Shown: one piece after another, positions 6,123 through 9,556 of the stretch
Layout: each line of letters starts with the position of its first letter
Numbering within the stretch: the first letter of the stretch is position 1
Assembly (NCBI GenBank): GCA_003454835.1
Contig: DMTA01000260.1
Span: forward strand, 260 to 9,815
Length of the DNA: 9,556 bases
Direction of reading: 5' to 3'
Origin: Achromobacter sp.
GTDB lineage: Bacteria; Pseudomonadota; Gammaproteobacteria; Burkholderiales; Burkholderiaceae_B
Translations under genes and position numbers: made by a program
Notes under the pieces: model-generated
The model's database searches: none
Told to the model about the DNA's origin: nothing
Seen by the model: the letters and a program-made list of their open reading frames with translations, nothing else

Positions 6123-8261
6123 TCAGTAGCGCAAGGCCAGGCTGACCAACGTGGTGCGTCCATCCCCCAGCGCGACGGCGTTGCGCACGCCGCCCGCGTA
6201 ATACTGTTTGTCGAACAGGTTGTTCATGGTCAGGGCTGCCCGCCAACGCCCCGCGTCATACGCCACACCCGCATCCGCCACCAGATATCCGGGAATGTCG
6301 TAGCCGTAGGTATAGCGGCTTCCTTCTGCGCGAAGGCCGCCCGTCAGCTCCCAGCCGGCCAGGCTGCCCTGCATCCGATAGCGCGCCGTCACGTTGAAGC
6401 TGTGCCGTGGCACGCTGTTGAGCCGGGTGTTGTTGGTGGAGGGCACTTGGCCGCCATCGTCCACGACCACGGCCGATAGATAGGCGTAGCCGCCCATGAG
6501 ACTCAAACCATTGCCCAGGTCCGACGCCCATCCCAGTTCCGCGCCGCGTGTGCGCTGTTTGCCGACCGCGATGCTGTAGCCGTCATTCACCGGGTCCGCC
6601 TGCAGGACGTTGCGCCGCTCCAGGTCGAACGCGGCCACCGTGATGCTGGTGGCGCCGTCGTCAAAATCGACCTTCACGCCGGCTTCCCATTGCCTGCCGC
6701 TTTCGGGCTTGAAGGTGTTGCCGTCAACGTTGGTGCCGCCGTTGGGATAGAAGGACGTGGCGTAGCTGATATACGGGCGCACGCCGGGCAGGATCTCGTA
6801 CATCAGCGCGCCCGACCCGGTGATGGCGTTATCGCTGCTGTCTTCGCGCGATTGCGTGAGATGGTCGGTCGAATAGGTGCTGGCGGTGTCATGGCGCAGG
6901 CCGAAGACCGCGTTCCACCGCTCGCCCAGCGCGATCTGATCACGGGCATACACGCCAATCGCGCGCACGGTGGTGCTGCTGTCGGTGCGCGGATTGGCCG
7001 GGCAGTTGATGGGGCTGCCGTAGACCGGTTGGTAGACGTCCAGGTCCCGGACCGAGCAGTTGTACGAAAGGCTGTTTTCGCGCGTGCGCAGGTAATCCAC
7101 GCCGACCGTGATGTCGTGGGCGCCGAATCCCGTTTCGAATCTGCGCTGCGCGTTGGTGTCCAGCGTGATCGTGTCGCCGTCCCAGTGCTGGTCCGTGGCG
7201 GTGCGCCGCAGCGTGCGATTGTCGGCGCGCAGCAAGCCATTGGCGACCAGTTGGCCATTGAGCGTGAACGACTGCCAACGCGCGTTCTGGTTGACCGTCC
7301 AGCCATTGTCGAAGCGGTGCGTCAGCGCGTAGCCCACGCGGCTCTGGTAGCCGCGATAGGGGTCCTGGCCGGGCTCGCCGGTGAAGCGGTCACGGGGGAT
7401 GGCGCCATTGGGGTTGGACTGGACCGTCCCGACGATCGGCAGTCCCTGCTGGCGGATGTAGCGGCGTTCCTGGTAGCTGGTCAGGATGGTGAAATCCGTG
7501 CGCGGACCCAGGTCCAGCGACAGCGAAGGGGCGATGAACCGATTCTTGAACCACACGTGGTCGGTTTCGTCATTCGAATTCATGACCAGGGCATTGACGC
7601 GAAACGCCGCCTTGCCGTTGTCCGACAGCGGGGTGCCCATGTCCAGCGTGGCCTGCCGGAATTCGTGGCTGCCCAGCGTGGTGGCCGCTTCGGCGAAGGT
7701 TTCGGCGCGAGGGCGCTTGCTGACCATGTTGACCAGGCCCCCGGGAAGGACTTGACCGTAAAGCAGCGAGGCCGGCCCCTTCAGCACTTCCACTTGTTCC
7801 ACACCGAACAGCTGCTCGGCGACACGGTTGCTTGCCGCCGTCCGCAGCCCGTCCAGGAACAGGGAATCCGAGGCGACCTGCCCGCGGATGATGAGATCGT
7901 CCCAGCCGCGGCGGCCAAACTGATTGGCGACCACACCGGGCACGTTATGCAGCGCGTCGGCCAGGGTCTGCGCCTGCTGCGCGTCGAGAACCGCTCGCGG
8001 CACCACGGTGATCGACTGCGGCGTCTTGGACAGGGGAACGGACGACTTGTTGACGGCGGGCGGTGCGACCGGGTTGAAGAGTCCGTCCTGAGCGGCGTCA
8101 TCGTCGCCGGTGACGCGCACGGCGGGCAGTTGCACGGGGGAGTCGGCACTCTGAGCGACAGCGGCAAAGGGGGCGGCCAGCACTAAGGCGGCGGCCAGTG
8201 CCGAATAGGAATTCAAGGTCATGGAAGGACGGCAGGCGGTGCAGAAGCGGCGGGTATGCAT
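6123..8261 (-). CDS. TonB-dependent siderophore receptor
   Basis: This 712-residue outer-membrane receptor has a signal peptide whose hydrophobic core spans about 21-36, cleaved near AVAQ. It has no N-terminal signalling (STN) domain, because the plug begins soon after LPAVRVTG, the likely TonB box. Plug motifs: KTPQSITVVP (79-88), LIIRGQ, VEVLKGPASLLYGQ (157-170) and PGGLVNMVSKRP (173-184). The barrel runs to the C-terminal LALRY. Cys402 and Cys420 flank an apparent extracellular loop and could form a disulfide, as in FhuA/FoxA-like ferri-siderophore receptors. It imports a ferric siderophore using TonB energy; a hydroxamate ligand is a guess. Alternative starts are GTG at 8273 and ATG at 8222, and none has a clear Shine-Dalgarno. 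The 8261 start gives an Arg-containing signal n-region but also an unusual CTAC; the 8222 start lacks basic residues. A Fur-like site lies upstream. Confidence 0.93.
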   Translation of the reverse strand: MHTRRFCTACRPSMTLNSYSALAAALVLAAPFAAVAQSADSPVQLPAVRVTGDDDAAQDGLFNPVAPPAVNKSSVPLSKTPQSITVVPRAVLDAQQAQTLADALHNVPGVVANQFGRRGWDDLIIRGQVASDSLFLDGLRTAASNRVAEQLFGVEQVEVLKGPASLLYGQVLPGGLVNMVSKRPRAETFAEAATTLGSHEFRQATLDMGTPLSDNGKAAFRVNALVMNSNDETDHVWFKNRFIAPSLSLDLGPRTDFTILTSYQERRYIRQQGLPIVGTVQSNPNGAIPRDRFTGEPGQDPYRGYQSRVGYALTHRFDNGWTVNQNARWQSFTLNGQLVANGLLRADNRTLRRTATDQHWDGDTITLDTNAQRRFETGFGAHDITVGVDYLRTRENSLSYNCSVRDLDVYQPVYGSPINCPANPRTDSSTTVRAIGVYARDQIALGERWNAVFGLRHDTASTYSTDHLTQSREDSSDNAITGSGALMYEILPGVRPYISYATSFYPNGGTNVDGNTFKPESGRQWEAGVKVDFDDGATSITVAAFDLERRNVLQADPVNDGYSIAVGKQRTRGAELGWASDLGNGLSLMGGYAYLSAVVVDDGGQVPSTNNTRLNSVPRHSFNVTARYRMQGSLAGWELTGGLRAEGSRYTYGYDIPGYLVADAGVAYDAGRWRAALTMNNLFDKQYYAGGVRNAVALGDGRTTLVSLALRY

Positions 8262-8297
8262 GCGCGGCGGCACGCGTGATCGATGATCGACGTTTTT

Positions 8298-8320
8298 GCG
8301 AATGAGAATAACAACTATTA
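8298..8320. promoter_or_regulatory. Putative Fur box between the receptor and PepSY genes
   Basis: An AT-rich stretch stands out in GC-rich surroundings. It contains AATGAGAATAA (8301-8311), close to the left half of classical Fur boxes, with a degenerate right half (CTATTAATTAT). Aligned to the 19-bp consensus from 8298 it matches about 11 of 19 positions by eye. Its place between two divergent iron-uptake genes supports Fur repression of both under iron sufficiency. Confidence 0.6.
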
Positions 8321-8337
8321 ATTATAAGCACTACAAT
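8308..8337 (+). promoter_or_regulatory. Candidate promoter for the PepSY gene
   Basis: ATAACA (8308-8313, 4 of 6 to TTGACA) and TACAAT (8332-8337, 5 of 6 to TATAAT) are 18 bases apart, predicting a start near 8344 and a leader of about 62 bases. The -35 lies in the Fur-like site, so Fur binding would block it. Confidence 0.38.
8321..8326 (-). promoter_or_regulatory. -10 element for the TonB-dependent receptor
   Basis: On the reverse strand 8326-8321 reads TATAAT, a perfect -10, which would start transcription near 8314, inside the Fur-like site. No good -35 lies at 16-18 bases, so it may be weak or activator-assisted. Confidence 0.42.
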
Positions 8338-8405
8338 GCGCGGTGGGCGTGGCAATGCGCCCGAAAATTTCGTCGTTGCGCCGCTTTACATCACGTTCAT
8401 GTCTC

Positions 8406-9556
8406 ATGCCGTCTTCGCTTGAATCTTCCGCTGCCACGCTTGCCGCAGCCAAGACGCGATCGTCCGCCCGCCGCCTTTGGTTCGATCTGCATAGCTGGAT
8501 TGGCATGAAGCTGTGCCTTCTGCTCTGTTTCATTTTCTGTACGGGGACGCTGGCGGTGGTTGCGACCGAGATCGATTGGCTGATCGAACCCGCCATGCGC
8601 GTGACCCCCCAGGAGCGCCAGGCCAGTTGGGGAGAAATGCTGGCGGCTGCGGAACGGGCGCACCCCGGTTTGCGCCTGCGCAGCCTGGCCGCGCCGCACG
8701 GCGAACGCTTTGCCGCCGAAGCGTTGATGCGTCAGGACAATGGTGAATTGCTGCGGGTGTGGGTGAATCCGCATACCGCGCAAGTGACGGGGCAATCGTC
8801 GTGGTGGAGCGCGCAGCGATGGCTGCGGGACACGCATCGCAACCTCATGCTGCCCCCGAAATATGGCGTGCCATTGGTCGCCCTCCTGTCGATCCCGCTC
8901 CTGTTGATGCTGGTCAGCAGCCTCTACATCTACAAACGTTGGTGGCGCGGATTTCTGGCCTGGCCACGCAAGGGCAAACCGCGACTGACGTGGGGCGATG
9001 TGCATCGCCTGGCGGGCGTCTGGAGCCTCGGGTTCATGCTGCTCATCGGCGTGACCGCGTTTTGGTATCTGGCCGAGTCACTGGGGGCGAAGGCGCCGCT
9101 TCCGCCAACGATCGTGCAGCTAAGGGGCGCGGCTACGCGCGCGCCGCTCGCCGCCCAGGACGTGGACCGGGCAGTCGCCGCAGCGCAGGCGGCGTGGCCC
9201 GATCTGAAGATCTCCAGCGTGCGGCCGAGTCCCAATGGAAAGGCGCTGCTGTTGGAAGGGCAGGCAAACGGATGGCTGTTGCGCGAGCGCGCCAACGTCA
9301 TCGGCGTGGAGATCGCCTCGGGCGTCATCCTGGGACGCAACGACGGGCAGGACATGAGTGTTCACCAGCGCATCGGCGAGGCGGCCGACCCCATCCATTT
9401 CGGCACGTTCGGCGGCTGGCCGGTGCGGGCGTTGTGGTGCTTTTTCGGAATTTTGTTGACCACGTTATCCCTGACCGGCGCGTATCTCTACGGCATCCGC
9501 ATCGCCGAGTCGGCGCGTACCGCGCTCAAGCGGCGCGGTGCGCCGGCCGGCGCACC
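8406..9556 (+). CDS. PepSY-type inner-membrane protein, possible ferri-siderophore reductase (3' end outside window)
   Basis: The frame is open from the ATG at 8406 to the window end (383 codons, no stop). Four membrane helices are visible: about 34-56, 154-176, 202-222 and 340-364. Two periplasmic PepSY-like stretches lie between helices 1-2 and 3-4. Conserved family features include LHSWIGMKL (H29), DTHRNL (H144), DVHRLAGVW (H200) and DPIHFGTFGGWPVR (H331); these His residues lie close to helix ends and could ligate heme. Family knowledge: PepSY membrane proteins such as P. aeruginosa FoxB reduce ferri-siderophores to release iron. Gene order (divergent from a siderophore receptor, with a shared Fur-like site) supports that role. 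No clear Shine-Dalgarno precedes the start. The C-terminus is not visible. Confidence 0.85.
   Translation, partial: MPSSLESSAATLAAAKTRSSARRLWFDLHSWIGMKLCLLLCFIFCTGTLAVVATEIDWLIEPAMRVTPQERQASWGEMLAAAERAHPGLRLRSLAAPHGERFAAEALMRQDNGELLRVWVNPHTAQVTGQSSWWSAQRWLRDTHRNLMLPPKYGVPLVALLSIPLLLMLVSSLYIYKRWWRGFLAWPRKGKPRLTWGDVHRLAGVWSLGFMLLIGVTAFWYLAESLGAKAPLPPTIVQLRGAATRAPLAAQDVDRAVAAAQAAWPDLKISSVRPSPNGKALLLEGQANGWLLRERANVIGVEIASGVILGRNDGQDMSVHQRIGEAADPIHFGTFGGWPVRALWCFFGILLTTLSLTGAYLYGIRIAESARTALKRRGAPAGA

Noticed and set aside
6690..8186. Open + strand frame of 498 codons across the receptor gene
   Set aside because: It is an antisense shadow of the TonB-dependent receptor in GC-rich DNA. Its product shows no family motif, and the opposite strand encodes a full receptor.
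8513..8746. Short + strand frame of 77 codons within the PepSY gene
   Set aside because: It is out of frame with the PepSY reading frame, which is open from 8406 to the window end with clear helices and motifs.

Overview
The window is high-GC DNA from a Gram-negative bacterium. Codon use, gene families and dense packing suggest a beta-proteobacterium of the Achromobacter/Bordetella type (Alcaligenaceae); this is an inference from gene content, not a database match. Eight protein genes fill almost all of it, and the genes at both edges are cut by the window. No rRNA, tRNA, CRISPR array, insertion sequence or integrase was seen.

Region 1 (1-2769, + strand) is the distal part of a tightly packed lipid-modification operon. 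It holds the C-terminus of a cyclopropane-fatty-acid synthase (Cfa), a DUF1295 membrane protein of the steroid 5-alpha-reductase type (ATGA overlap with cfa), a second Cfa-superfamily methyltransferase that looks more like plant coclaurine N-methyltransferase than E. coli Cfa, and a Blc-type outer-membrane lipocalin. Spacing is -3, 11 and 11 bases. A GC-rich hairpin with a short T tract follows the lipocalin. A reasonable model is methylation of a lipid, reduction by the DUF1295 protein, and handling of the product by the lipocalin; the chemistry is not established.

Region 2 (about 2800-5700) holds a MocR/GabR-type regulator (GntR helix-turn-helix fused to an aminotransferase-fold domain) on +, and a convergent BenE-family benzoate transporter on -. 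The two overlap by 12 bases at their 3' ends. The DNA upstream of benE carries several GGTAT/ATACC half-sites, and an ATACC copy lies just before the MocR start, so the regulator may control benE and itself.

Region 3 (5753-6112, +) is one small secreted protein of the Rap1a/Tai immunity-like family. It shares the 186-base intergenic region with benE.

Region 4 (6123-9556) is an iron-uptake pair. A TonB-dependent siderophore receptor (-) and a PepSY-type inner-membrane protein (+, cut at the window end) diverge from a 144-base intergenic region containing a Fur-box-like AT-rich site. The pair resembles FoxA/FoxB-like systems, in which a PepSY membrane protein releases iron from the imported ferri-siderophore.
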